DNA of 64,000 nucleotides, from positions 8,461,501 to 8,525,500 of the forward strand of contig JAPTOF010000012.1 in assembly GCA_028554755.1 (NCBI GenBank), written 5' to 3'. A program made the translations under genes and the position numbers. Shown one piece after another: positions 32,920 through 42,483 of this stretch (position 1 is its first letter; each line of letters begins with the position of its first letter). The notes below the pieces were generated by a model. That model was not told where the DNA came from, searched no databases, and saw nothing but the letters and a program-made list of their open reading frames with translations. Source of the stretch: Cordia subcordata. Taxonomy: Eukaryota > Streptophyta > Magnoliopsida > Boraginales > Cordiaceae.

Positions 32920-33386
32920 GGGTGTTTGGTTTGGTTTTTTTTTTTTGTCAAACCTACTTAAAGTCTAATTTAAGCTAATAAAATTATTTGTTTTAATTAA
33001 AAATATGCTTTTTTTAAGTGACTTTAAGTAAAAAATAAAAAGCTCCTCAACCCTAATTTTTATTTTTTATGACTTTAAACACTTTGAAAAAAAGCAAGTT
33101 TGACTAAATTATTTACTATCTTATCCTTACCTTTTTATTTTTATTATTAAAATATCTTTACTCTTTTATCTTATACTTACATTTCTAAATTCTATTTTAA
33201 TATCCTTAATAGTTATTTTAACTATATAACTTACTTTTCAACCCATTTTAATTAAACATATAAATACTTATTTTTATAATTACAACTTTTATTCAAACAC
33301 GTAATTACTTAAAATTGACAATAAAAAAAGTTACTTAAAGTCAAAAGTACTTTAAGTAGCTTTTTTATAAGCCAATCCAAACACCC
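32920..33386. mobile_element. MITE family A, copy 2, inside block C
   Basis: Starts GGGTGTTTGGTTTGG and ends AAGCCAATCCAAACACCC. It is the inverted counterpart of 16722-17172. The flanks TTTTAGA and TTTTAAA are a possible imperfect target duplication. It splits block C: the text before it (CTCAGCTAGGTT) and after it (GTCTTATCCACCC) is continuous in the other block copies. Confidence 0.7.
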
Positions 33387-33760
33387 TTTTAAAGTCTTAT
33401 CCACCCGGTGTTAAGGTCCAGCCAAAGAATTTTCGGATATACCCTAACTAGCCAAGTGTTGTATTTCTTCTCAGATTGTATACAACAAGTAGGTTTGTCG
33501 AGAGTGCACTACTATAATGGTTATTTGACCGACTGGCAAAACCTATCCAAAGAAATAAAAAAGATAAGAACGTTTCTCTTTGAGTCAAACTAAAATATTT
33601 TGTTGATTAAATAATTATTTTATAGTAGACCAATTTTTTAATATTATAAAATTTAGTCATTTACAAGTACTAAGATTTAATTTCTCCTAAGCTCTTGTTC
33701 ATTAACATAGCCAAGTTAAACGGGACCTTATATCATAGTCCCTTATAAGGTGTTCTTTTA
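33387..33760 (+). repeat. Duplicated lectin-upstream block C, second part
   Basis: Continues with AAAGAATTTTCGGATATACCCTAACTAG, GTTTGTCGAGAGTGCACTACT, TTTGTTGATTAAATAATTATTTTATAG and TACTAAGATTTAATTT, matching 28150-28400 and 36340-36620. It is interrupted again by the minisatellite at 33840 and resumes at 34745. Confidence 0.6.
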
Positions 33761-33839
33761 TTAAGCATCATGTTTCGTCATGTATTGAAAAAAAGAAAAA
33801 AGAAAAAAGCAAACAGCTTTGTAGCAGAGAGCGCATATA

Positions 33840-34260
33840 CAATACTTGTTACCGTTCACGCACAACAAATGTTTGTTCACTATCACATAGCTGTTTGTTC
33901 ACTGTCTCATAACTGTTTGTTCACTAACTGTTTATTCATTACTGTACAGCTATTTATTTAGTGACTTTTATATATACATCAAATATTTGCTTATTATGCC
34001 AAAACTATTTGTCCGCTATTCCACAACTATTTATTTATTACCCCACAACTATTTGTTCATTAACTTTCATATATACATCAAATATTTGTTCTTTACGCCA
34101 AAACTATTTACTACCCCATAACTGTTTGATCCTTATGCCACAACTATTTGCTACCCTACAACTATTTGTTCACTGAATATTTATTTATTATCGTACAACT
34201 ATTTATTTTTCATATATACATCAAATATTTATTCATTACCCTATAACTATTTGTTCACTG
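33840..34260. repeat. Minisatellite, TTTGTTCACTRYCNCATAACTG-type units
   Basis: Degenerate units of about 20-30 bp with words ACTGTTTGTTCAC, CCACAACTATTTG and TATATACATCAAATATTTG (three times, at about 33970, 34072 and 34212). The reverse complement of its unit matches the array at 61730-62190. Confidence 0.75.
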
Positions 34261-34554
34261 CACTCACTCACATAGACACAAAACACAAACACATCTAGAC
34301 ACACTCTTATAGAACACACACACATTCACACACATTGAGCAAGGCGACGACGTAAAGACTTATCTGGTAGTGGTGCTGCCATGAATTACGATCTAAAAGG
34401 TTGAAATTACTTGAGCATCCATTAATGGTGAATATAGATTTAAACAATTAAATTTTCAATTAAAGGCACCATGAGAATTGTAAAGTTACAAGAAGAAACA
34501 ATATCGAAGAGAGCTTGAAACTCGCAGAATGGTGGCGTGGTGGTGGTGTTATAA

Positions 34555-34645
34555 TTGGAGAAGATGAGAGAAGAAAAGAAGAGAGAAAGGAAAGAAAGAA
34601 CAGAGAGGAGAAGAGAGAGAAAATGGAGAGGAGAGCGAGAGTGAC
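34555..34645. repeat. Purine-rich (GA-type) tract
   Basis: About 90 bases almost entirely A and G on the plus strand. The ORFs here on both strands are low-complexity by-products. Confidence 0.7.
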
Positions 34646-34744
34646 GATCATACCTAGATTTGATTTGTTTTCTTTTTTTTCTTTTTTAAATGTGTACATA
34701 CCATACTTTGTAGGAATACAATCTTGTAGGAGCATAATATAATT

Positions 34745-34995
34745 TGCAAAGTTAAACACCCTATTCAGAAATAAAGAAAGACTTCTGAAGTCTATGTTCC
34801 TTGTTGGATGCCATAAGAACACAGACCCACATATATATATATATTTAAAATTAAAGACATAGTACTGTGTGAACGTGATAGAACTTGCATATTGTGAAAG
34901 GAACTTTTATCTATTGTTTAAAGTATTAGCCAATGTGGTAAAAACTATTGTTCAATTATGTGTCCATTAACATGAATTAACTACAACGACCAGAA
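34745..34995 (+). repeat. Duplicated lectin-upstream block C, third part
   Basis: GTTAAACACCCTATTCAGAAATAAAGAAAGACTT, CCTTGTTGGATGCCATA, CATAGTACTGTGTGAACGTGATA and GGCAATGTGG-like words match 28435-28700 and 36645-36920. Confidence 0.6.
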
Positions 34996-35127
34996 GTAAA
35001 ATATTTATAACCTCTTGATTGCAGAGGAATAAAGAACTGGTAGGTGTTTGTTATGTATGCATGGGCATGCCCAGTGGATTGGCGTGAATGAGAAGATTTG
35101 TAAAATGCAAGAACACTTCAAAACAAC

Positions 35128-35130
<3 letters not shown>

Positions 35131-35158
<28 letters not shown>
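35131..35158. repeat. (AT)n microsatellite
   Basis: Pure AT dinucleotide run of 28 bases. Confidence 0.9.
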
Positions 35159-35161
<3 letters not shown>

Positions 35162-35329
35162 AGAACGAGAACACAAGACAAAGAAGAGTAGTTAAAAGAC
35201 TATGTATCTAACGATTTTTTTATGCATTTGGATTATTATATGTACATGCATATAATAATAATAATAACAAATATATACTTTAGTTACAGTTTATATAAAT
35301 CATTGAAATTAAGATATTTATTAGTATTT

Positions 35330-35645
35330 TCGCATAGCCTTGCATGAAAACTTTTTTCCTTGCTAAATTTTGTTCCCTGCAATAACAGCTTTTTTTAGCA
35401 TACTCTAGCAAATAGCAAATGACTTTAGGATATAATCCTATATATTGCAATAAGGGTGATAAAAGAAAAGGAAGAAAACCGTAGAAATAACATATTTGTG
35501 AAATACTTTCATTTTTTTTTCAACGAAGGACGCGCTAATCCCCCATTGATTACGTCAATGGAGGATTATGTGTCATTTAAGATGAATTAAATAGAATGAC
35601 CAAATGTAAAATATTTATGACCTCTTTATCGCAAAGGACAAACGA
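35330..35645 (+). repeat. Duplicated lectin-upstream block D (short)
   Basis: GCATAGCCTTGCATGAAAAC, CAATAACAGCTTTTTTTAGCATACTCTAGCAAATAGCAAATGAC, then ACGAAGGACGCGCTAATCCCCC; the next words match the AACATGAATTAACTACAACGACCA part of block C, so it is internally deleted. The same leader (CATGAAAA ... TGCTAAATTTT ... CAATAACAGCTTTTTT) precedes block E at 36040. Confidence 0.55.
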
Positions 35646-36039
35646 ACCGGTAGGTATTTGTCAAGCATGCATGTGAATGCATCGCAGATGGCATGAATCA
35701 AAAAATTTGCAATAGAAGAACTCTTCAATACACCAAACATGTTTTCTGGGGCAAGCGAGAGAGAGGAGAGAAAGAACAGAAAATATGATGTGATGTAAAG
35801 AGTAAAAAACGACCCAAATTTCGAAGTCCTTTTCAGTTTTTGTCTTTTGCATTTGACACAAACATTAATGAGTATATAATTGAGAATATGTCTTCGTCTT
35901 TGATATGAAAAACTATATATAACTGAATTATATACATATACATACACATACATATATATATATGTATATGTATGTATGACAAATATTTAATTTAGTTACA
36001 TTTTATATAAATCATTGAAGTTATTATATTTATTCATAT

Positions 36040-36734
36040 TTTCATATAGCTGCACGAAAATTTTTTTCATTGCTAAATTTTCTTGCCTACAATAACAGCT
36101 TTTTTTTTTTTTAAGGTACGCAAAAAGTGGGTTTGGTTAATTGGACAATCAGGGAAAAGAAAAAGAAAAATAGGTTTTATTACTTATTTTGGAGAAACAA
36201 ATTAGAGATAGAAACAGAAATTACCAATATGATTATTATCGACTCTACAAACATTTCTAATCTAAGGTTCTGTCCAACCTAAAAAGGGTACCAACCTAGC
36301 TGGGTCCAGGGTTTAATCCACACCATTTTGACCCTTTAAGGTCTGGCAAGAAAATTTTGAGATACACCTTAACTAGCTAAGTATTGTATTTCTACTTAGA
36401 TTGTATGTAACTACCAGTTTTGGGGAAAGTCCAATACTTTAATAGTTAACCTACCGCCTTAATAAGGCAACCAATCCAAACGAATAAAGATGAAAGAAGC
36501 ATTTTTCTTGTATCAAACTAAAGTAATTTGTTGATTAAAAAATTATTTTATAGTTGACTAACTTTCTAATATTATCAAAACGAGTCGTTTAAAAGTGCTA
36601 AGATTTAGTTTGTCATAAGTTCTTGTTTTTTTATCATAGCCATGTTAAACGCCCTATTCAAAAATAAAGAAAGACTTTTGAGTCTATATTTCTTGTTGGA
36701 TGCCATAGGAATGGCGTCCCACACTCTATGAAAC

Positions 36735-36791
<57 letters not shown>

Positions 36792-37640
36792 TTCTAAAAG
36801 ACAAAGTACTGGGTGAACATGATAAAACTTGCATCTCCTGAAATGGAACTTTTAATTATCGTTTAAATTGTATTGGACAATGTGGTAGTAACTATTATAT
36901 TATTCAATTATGTGTTCTTTAACATGAATTAAATAAACTAATGACCTAGTGGTCTAGTAGCATGTCTCTTACCTTTAATAGTGAGTAGTCTTAGGATCGA
37001 TTCTCATTAGTTGCATGTAATATGTAATCGACCTTTAGCCTCCATTGAAGAGAAAAACAAAACATGAATTAAATACAACGACCAAACCGAAATATTTAGA
37101 AATAAAATGATAATTTGGCAAAAATACATCAATCCACACATAAAATACAAAAAATCCTAAATCAATCACTCCATAATAAAAACACATATAACACAATACA
37201 TAATAAGAAAATTATTCTCTCATAAACTAAACATATAAAATCTTAAAAGATTATATATTATGTATGTATGTATGTTATTATTCGATTCTTTGATCTATTA
37301 GGTCTTGTTTAGTGAATCCGAACCAAGTCGAACCAAAATAGATTAAATGATCGATTTTAATAGACTGAAATCAATTTAATTTGGTCTTTGGTTTTCGGAA
37401 TCAATTTAATTTTTACTCAACTCTATTTATTTTTCTTGAAGAAATATTTTTTTTACTAAAAAAATCAATTCAAATGAACGACTCTATATAAGCTAATTTA
37501 AGATTAGGTCGACACATCATTTCAGCTGTATTCAGTCTGATTGGAAGATTACGTGCACACTTTATTTCCATTTCAACTGAATTTTATTCAAGGGAGAATC
37601 TCAAATTGTACTGTTCTCAAACTTTGTACCGAACACAAAT
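36040..37640 (+). repeat. Duplicated block E, the copy that carries the lectin gene
   Basis: 36113-37618 is the counterpart of 27931-29405. It contains the (AT)n run 36735-36791, a SINE-like fragment 36947-37020 and the distal lectin promoter. Because it ends in a working-looking promoter and an intact ORF, it is probably the conserved member of the array. Confidence 0.7.
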
Positions 37641-37643
37641 GGC

Positions 37644-37651
37644 TATAAATA
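37644..37651 (+). promoter_or_regulatory. TATA box of the lectin gene
   Basis: TATAAATA in the context GGCTATAAATAGGCC, 92-99 bp before the start codon; a transcription start near 37675 is expected. A (GA)n leader stretch, GAGAGAGAGAGTGAGGC, lies at 37702-37718. This box is absent from the duplicated promoter copy at 29405. Confidence 0.75.
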
Positions 37652-37742
37652 GGCCTGGGTGAATGGCAAGAGAAGTAATACAAATAACCATCAAATTTAT
37701 CAAAGAGAGAGAGAGTGAGGCAGATAATACAAATAAAAAAAA

Positions 37743-39134
37743 ATGTCTTTGCCAAGATATATTGTGTTGAAATCAAAATACAATGGCAAATACCTAAGGT
37801 ACGTAAATGAAGAGGGCGAAAGTCATGGATGCCTTCAATCTTCTGGAGATGAGTGCGTAAGTCCCTATGCCAAGATGCATGTTGAACCTGCAAAGGTTGG
37901 CAACGGACTAGTTCACTTGAGATGCTGCTACGACAACAAATACTGGGTTCGAATGTCAGAAACGCAATGGTGGATCAAAGCAGAAGCTAATGAACCTGAA
38001 GAAGATGCGTCCAAATGGTCGTGCACACTCTTCAAGCCTGTCTTTGATGCTCACGATGCAAACACTCTTCATTTGCTTCATGTTCAGCTCAACCATTATG
38101 GTACATTATTGACTTCAGCACCCTTTGTTGACTGCTTATTTGCCGATTCTCAAGAGCCTATTAAGGATGGGGCTTACACTTTTATTGATTGGGAATCTCT
38201 TCTCGTACTCCCAAAACATGTTACATTTAAAGGGGCCAATGGCTGTTATCTTAGTGCTCGCTGGATCGAAGATCACGAATACCATCAATTTGCATCAACT
38301 GATATTGGTGATGCAACAATAAGGTACGAGGTCTACAATACAATCGATGGATCCGTACGCATTATGTCTAATTACTTCGGAAAATTTTGGAGGCTTAGTC
38401 CCAATTGGATTTGGGGTGACTCCACCAACCAGACTACTAACAACCCCGACACTTTATTTTGGCCGGTCAAGGTCGACGATAATGTTGTTGCGCTTCGCAA
38501 TTTGGGCAACAACAACTTCTGTAAGAGACTGACTGCCGAAGGCAAGACCAGTTGTCTTAATGCTGATGTTTCTAGTATTACCAATGAGGCTCGAATGGAG
38601 GTGGGGGAGCCTGTTCTTTCACGAAAGATTTATAATGTCAAATTTCGGCCCACGGATTCCAGGATCTATAATCAATCTCGCATTATAATTGATACTCAAC
38701 AATCTACTCGTAACCAATTAAGTGAACCTATGGATCAACAGTTGAAGTTCACATACAAAGAAGCAATTACACATGTCTGGAATGCTAGTGTTTCTTTGAA
38801 GTTGGGTGTCAAGACCACTTTTGAAACTGGCGTACCATTTATTGCTGAAGGACAGATTGAATTTTCTGCTGAGTTTGAAATGGGTTACCAATGGGGAGAA
38901 ACACGTGAAGAATCCAAGGAACTGGAAACTACATATACTGTGAAGGTGCCCCCAATGTCTAGCGTGAAGGTAAGTCTAATTGCTACGCAGGGTACTTGCG
39001 ATGTACCCTTTTCATATACCCAGCATGACACACTTACTACTGGGGAACAAGTTACATATCAGATGGATGATGGGGTTTTTACTGGTGTGAATTGCTATAG
39101 TTATTATTTTGATGTCGTTCCAATATCTAATTGA
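37743..39134 (+). CDS. Amaranthin-like lectin with C-terminal aerolysin-like pore-forming domain
   Basis: 463 residues, one exon, complete. Residues about 3-150 and 155-292 are two agglutinin (amaranthin-type beta-trefoil) domains: the first opens P-R-Y-I-V-L-K-S-K-Y-N-G-K-Y-L-R-Y, the second P-K-H-V-T-F-K-G-A-N-G-C-Y-L. W/F-rich strands are typical (FWRLSPNWIWGD in domain 2). Residues about 300-460 are an aerolysin-like module, rich in Thr, Ser and Val beta strands. Its alternating stretch at about 358-385 is the expected membrane-inserting hairpin. No signal peptide or transmembrane helix is seen, so the protein is probably cytosolic or nuclear. Such proteins bind glycans and are considered defence-related in plants; pore formation here is inferred from the fold only. 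The ATG was chosen because it starts the first domain directly and follows a TATA box and a leader of about 70 bp. Upstream promoter duplications suggest a once larger cluster. Confidence 0.9.
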   Translation: MSLPRYIVLKSKYNGKYLRYVNEEGESHGCLQSSGDECVSPYAKMHVEPAKVGNGLVHLRCCYDNKYWVRMSETQWWIKAEANEPEEDASKWSCTLFKPVFDAHDANTLHLLHVQLNHYGTLLTSAPFVDCLFADSQEPIKDGAYTFIDWESLLVLPKHVTFKGANGCYLSARWIEDHEYHQFASTDIGDATIRYEVYNTIDGSVRIMSNYFGKFWRLSPNWIWGDSTNQTTNNPDTLFWPVKVDDNVVALRNLGNNNFCKRLTAEGKTSCLNADVSSITNEARMEVGEPVLSRKIYNVKFRPTDSRIYNQSRIIIDTQQSTRNQLSEPMDQQLKFTYKEAITHVWNASVSLKLGVKTTFETGVPFIAEGQIEFSAEFEMGYQWGETREESKELETTYTVKVPPMSSVKVSLIATQGTCDVPFSYTQHDTLTTGEQVTYQMDDGVFTGVNCYSYYFDVVPISN

Positions 39135-39368
39135 TAAATAAGTATATGTAATAACAAATATGATGTTTGTGGGTAGCATCTACTGTCTGAGTAAACCCTC
39201 ACGAGACGTCACTCGTCCTCTGGGGACACCTAGGGGTTTAAAAGGCTTGTTGCATGCGCTAAATGCAATCGTGTTCCCTACGAAAGTGGCTTTTTAAATT
39301 TCTCTCTCTTTTGCTGTAATAATAATTTATGAATTTGCTGTAATGTTGGAGTATCTGCTTTCAGATAT

Positions 39369-39374
39369 AATAAA
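39369..39374 (+). terminator. Polyadenylation signal of the lectin gene
   Basis: AATAAA 235 bp after the stop codon, within T-rich 3' UTR sequence. Another AT-rich stretch follows to 39400. Confidence 0.5.
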
Positions 39375-39968
39375 ATTAATCCTTATATTAATATTGTTTA
39401 GCAAGAAATATATATATTACCTAATTTGTAATCTTGCATAATACACATTAACAACATGGCATTATCCATTAACTGTCTTGACTTGGCACCCCATAACAAA
39501 ATAGGATGTTGAACGTAAGCATTGGCATATTGTCAACACAAGGTTAACTCTCTTATCTCATAGTGGCTTACCATCTAGTTTTTGGACTCATGCTTTCTCC
39601 ACAGCTGTCTTCTTAGTTAATAGATTACCATTTGTGGTCTTGTATAATATCACTCCTTATGAAAAGTATATTGACGGTTAACCAAGTTATCAGGACTTAC
39701 ATGTTTTTAGTGCTATTCGCTACCAATGTATGACCCCTTGTGGACGTGCCAAGCTTGATTTTGAGAGTTGCCAATGCATCTTTTTAGGCCAAAGTCCTCA
39801 TTACAAACGTTATAAATGCTTTAATCTCGGTATAGGAAAAATTTTTATGTCACAACAAGTGGTCTATAGCGAGGGAGAATTTTATGATTTCTCATCTCCT
39901 AACACCACAGTACTAACAACAAATTCCTTTTATTACAAACATTTTCCAATATGTATGCTAGATAAGCT

Positions 39969-39969
<1 letters not shown>

Positions 39970-40006
<37 letters not shown>
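39970..40006. repeat. (AT)n microsatellite in the Copia remnant
   Basis: Pure AT run of 37 bases; it creates the Ile/Tyr ORF tails on both strands. Confidence 0.9.
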
Positions 40007-40009
<3 letters not shown>

Positions 40010-41996
40010 ACGCATGCATCTAAACTTGATACATACATGCACTACCTCCGTACGCACATCATGTGCGCCTACTATCCCCCATACAAATCTCCCAGATTCG
40101 GCTCCATCTAACTCTTGTGATGATGCTAGCAAACTGCCTCTATCTCTCCCACCCAACATGAGCCATTAAACATTACTTGCAGCCATGAACAATCACTCGC
40201 CCCATCCCTCGTGGACGAAGTATATGGCATTGCTGCCTCACATTCCCAAAACTCGAGCAACACCACTAGTTCATCCGCTATCCCTGAAGTTCCCGCTGAT
40301 ATAGGTCCCCCCACTCTTGTTCATCATATGATCACACGCTCTATGGATGGCATACGTAAGCCCAAAATATTTTTGTTCTACCAAGTACCTCTTACTGTCT
40401 TGTCTTCTTTCTACTAGTCACTCCCTCCCTGCCGAACCTACATGCTGCGCTCAAGCTAAAACCAATCCAAATTGGTGTTCTGCTATGGCTAAGGAGTTTA
40501 ATTCTCTCCTCCAAAATAATACATGGAAGTTAGCACCACGTGAGCCGTTGAATGTTATTGGTTGCAAATGGATCTACTGCATTAAACAAAAATCTAATGG
40601 TATAATAGAACGCTACAAAGCTCGTCTAGTGGCTAAGGGATATAATCAACAACTTGACCATGATTACAATTGATACTTTTAGTCCAGTTGTCAGTCCAAG
40701 AACAATTTGATTAATTTTAATATTAGCAATCTCCAGAAAATGGCCATTGCATCAAATTGATGTGAAAAATGCTTTCCTACATGGTGACTTATATGAAACT
40801 GTTTACATGCAACAATCTCCTGGATTTATAAATAAATAATTTCAAAACCACGTTTGTTTATTACAAAAATCTTTATATGGTTTAAAACAAGCTCCATGAA
40901 CTTGGTTTCAATGTTTTAGTAATTTTTTACTCAAATGTGGTTTCTCAAATTCTAATCGTGATATTAGCCTATTTGTTCGACACTCTGATGATCATACTAT
41001 GATTCTTCCTATATATGTTGATGATATAATTATCGCTGGTAGCTCTTCTTTCCATGTTTCTAAAATGATTGAAATACTCTCTTTTGAATTTGCTATGAAG
41101 GACCTAGGACCTCTTTATTATTTCCTAGGAATGACTATAGTGATAGCTAATTTCTCTTTCAAACAAAGTATACACTTCAACTATTGTCCAAATTTGGCAT
41201 GAAAGGAGCTAAACCTATCTCTACATCAACCTCTCCCCAAAAATTGATCTCTGATGATGGCAATCCACTTCCTCATGCAACTAAATTCCAGCAACTGGTA
41301 GGCTCATTACAATATTTAACCATGACAACACCGGATCTCTCATATGCTATCAATTACATTTGTCAATACATGCATGCCCCACGCACATCCAACTTAGAAG
41401 CAAGCAAACGAATTCGTCGCTATGTCAAAGGCACTCTAGAGTATGATCTTCTATTGTAACCCAACATCATCTTCTCCCTCTTTTGCTGTAGTGATGCTGA
41501 TTATCTAACATCATCTTCTCCCTCTTTTGCTGTAGTAATGCTGATTGGGCAAGTTACCTAGACGCTCGACACTCAACCACTGGGTTTGCTATCACTTTAG
41601 GTAACAATCTCCTAACTTGGGTCTCGAAGAAGCAACAAATAGTCTCCAAATCCAGCTTTAAAGCTGAGTATAGGGCCCTCGCCTCCTTCACTTCTAAACT
41701 TGTGTGGCTCTTTCATATTCTGGACTTCCAACAAATCACTCCCATGGTCAAGCTCATAGTGTTTGTTGATAATGTGAGTGCCCTATATATGGCTACAAAC
41801 CTTGTGGTACATCAACGAAGCAAGCACATTGAGATAGACATTCACTTCTTTAGAGATAAAGTTTGTGGTGGGTTATTTCATTTGCAATATCTATCAACAA
41901 CAGCACAGCTAGTTGACATATTCACCAAACCCCTCCTGCGTGCTCGATTTAGCCTCCAACGAGACAAGTTTCAAGTTCTTCCGTCACCATCAGCTT

Positions 41997-42053
41997 CTGG
42001 GGGGTGTCAAGACAAAATCATATCAATTCTAGTAACTAACTATTGCTTTCCTT
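41997..42053 (+). mobile_element. Copia polypurine tract and first 49 bp of its 3' LTR
   Basis: CTGGGGGGTG precedes TGTCAAGAC at 42005. The LTR is cut at 42053 by the LINE insertion and appears to resume at 54920, ending TTTCAACA at 55061. The total would be about 190 bp, a normal size for short Copia LTRs with TG...CA ends. Confidence 0.5.
42043..42053 (+). repeat. Target site duplication of the LINE, left copy
   Basis: TTGCTTTCCTT, repeated at 54909-54919 just after the LINE poly-A tail. Confidence 0.8.
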
Positions 42054-42483
42054 GACATGCACCCATGGTAAGATTGTTGGACACATTGAGGAAAATTGCC
42101 CTTCAATACCTAAAGTCCAACCACAAGACAAGGCACAAAATCAACAATCAAAGATGGCCTCAAATAATTCCTACAAGCCTAGGGCTCATCAAGAATGGAA
42201 TCCGGTTGGAAAGAGAAACTATGATAAGAAAGTGGTTGCATCTACCTCTTTGCCCTCAAGCTCTCAGCCACCCTCTCAAGTACAAGGTAAACCACTCAAA
42301 CCTCATGCTCCCATGGCGCACAAAAATAACTTTGAAATTCTTGATGGGATTTTTGAATTGGAAGAAGGAGAATTGGATACAATGGAGAAACTAAATGCTC
42401 AAAGCAATGAAGCTTCTTTACAAAATCATCATGGCACTATGGATTTGGAGCTATTGGCTCCAATACCTCATCCTTCTCAATGA
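42054..42483 (+). pseudogene. LINE ORF1 C-terminal remnant with altered zinc knuckle
   Basis: Reads CTHGKIVGHIEENCP: spacing C-x2-[C]-x4-H-x4-C, but the second Cys is Gly. It is followed by a Gln, Ser and Pro-rich tail (YKPRAHQEWNPVG, LPSSSQPPSQ) ending at TGA 42481. This is the nucleic-acid-binding ORF1 of a plant L1-type LINE. Everything upstream is missing: the element is 5'-truncated, as is common after incomplete reverse transcription. Confidence 0.6.

Larger units (their letters stand above)
39508..42053 (+). pseudogene. 5'-truncated Copia retrotransposon: integrase C-terminus, RT, RNase H, start of 3' LTR
   Basis: Order: integrase C-terminal part (ERKHWHIVNTRLTLLSHSGL, NRLPFVVLYNITPYEK, FLGQSPHYKRYKCF) at 39508-39920; RT start (NTWKLAPREPLNVIGCKWIY, KARLVAKGYNQQ) at 40470-40670; RT core with intact Y-V-D-D (41014-41025) and MKDLGPLYYFLGM; then QQLVGSLQYLT; RNase H (DADWAS, HSTTGF, SKSSFKAEYRALA, FVDNVSALYMATN, RSKHIEIDIHFFRD, VDIFTKPL) to 41995. 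Stops at 39680, 40672 and several frameshifts inactivate it. gag, protease and the integrase N-terminus are missing. An (AT)n run at 39970-40006 interrupts the region between integrase and RT. Confidence 0.8.

Noticed and set aside
34460..34822. Overlapping ORFs on both strands
   Set aside because: Low complexity from the GA tract and a microsatellite.
38372..38584. ORFs in other frames of the lectin gene
   Set aside because: Shadows of the 37743-39134 coding sequence.
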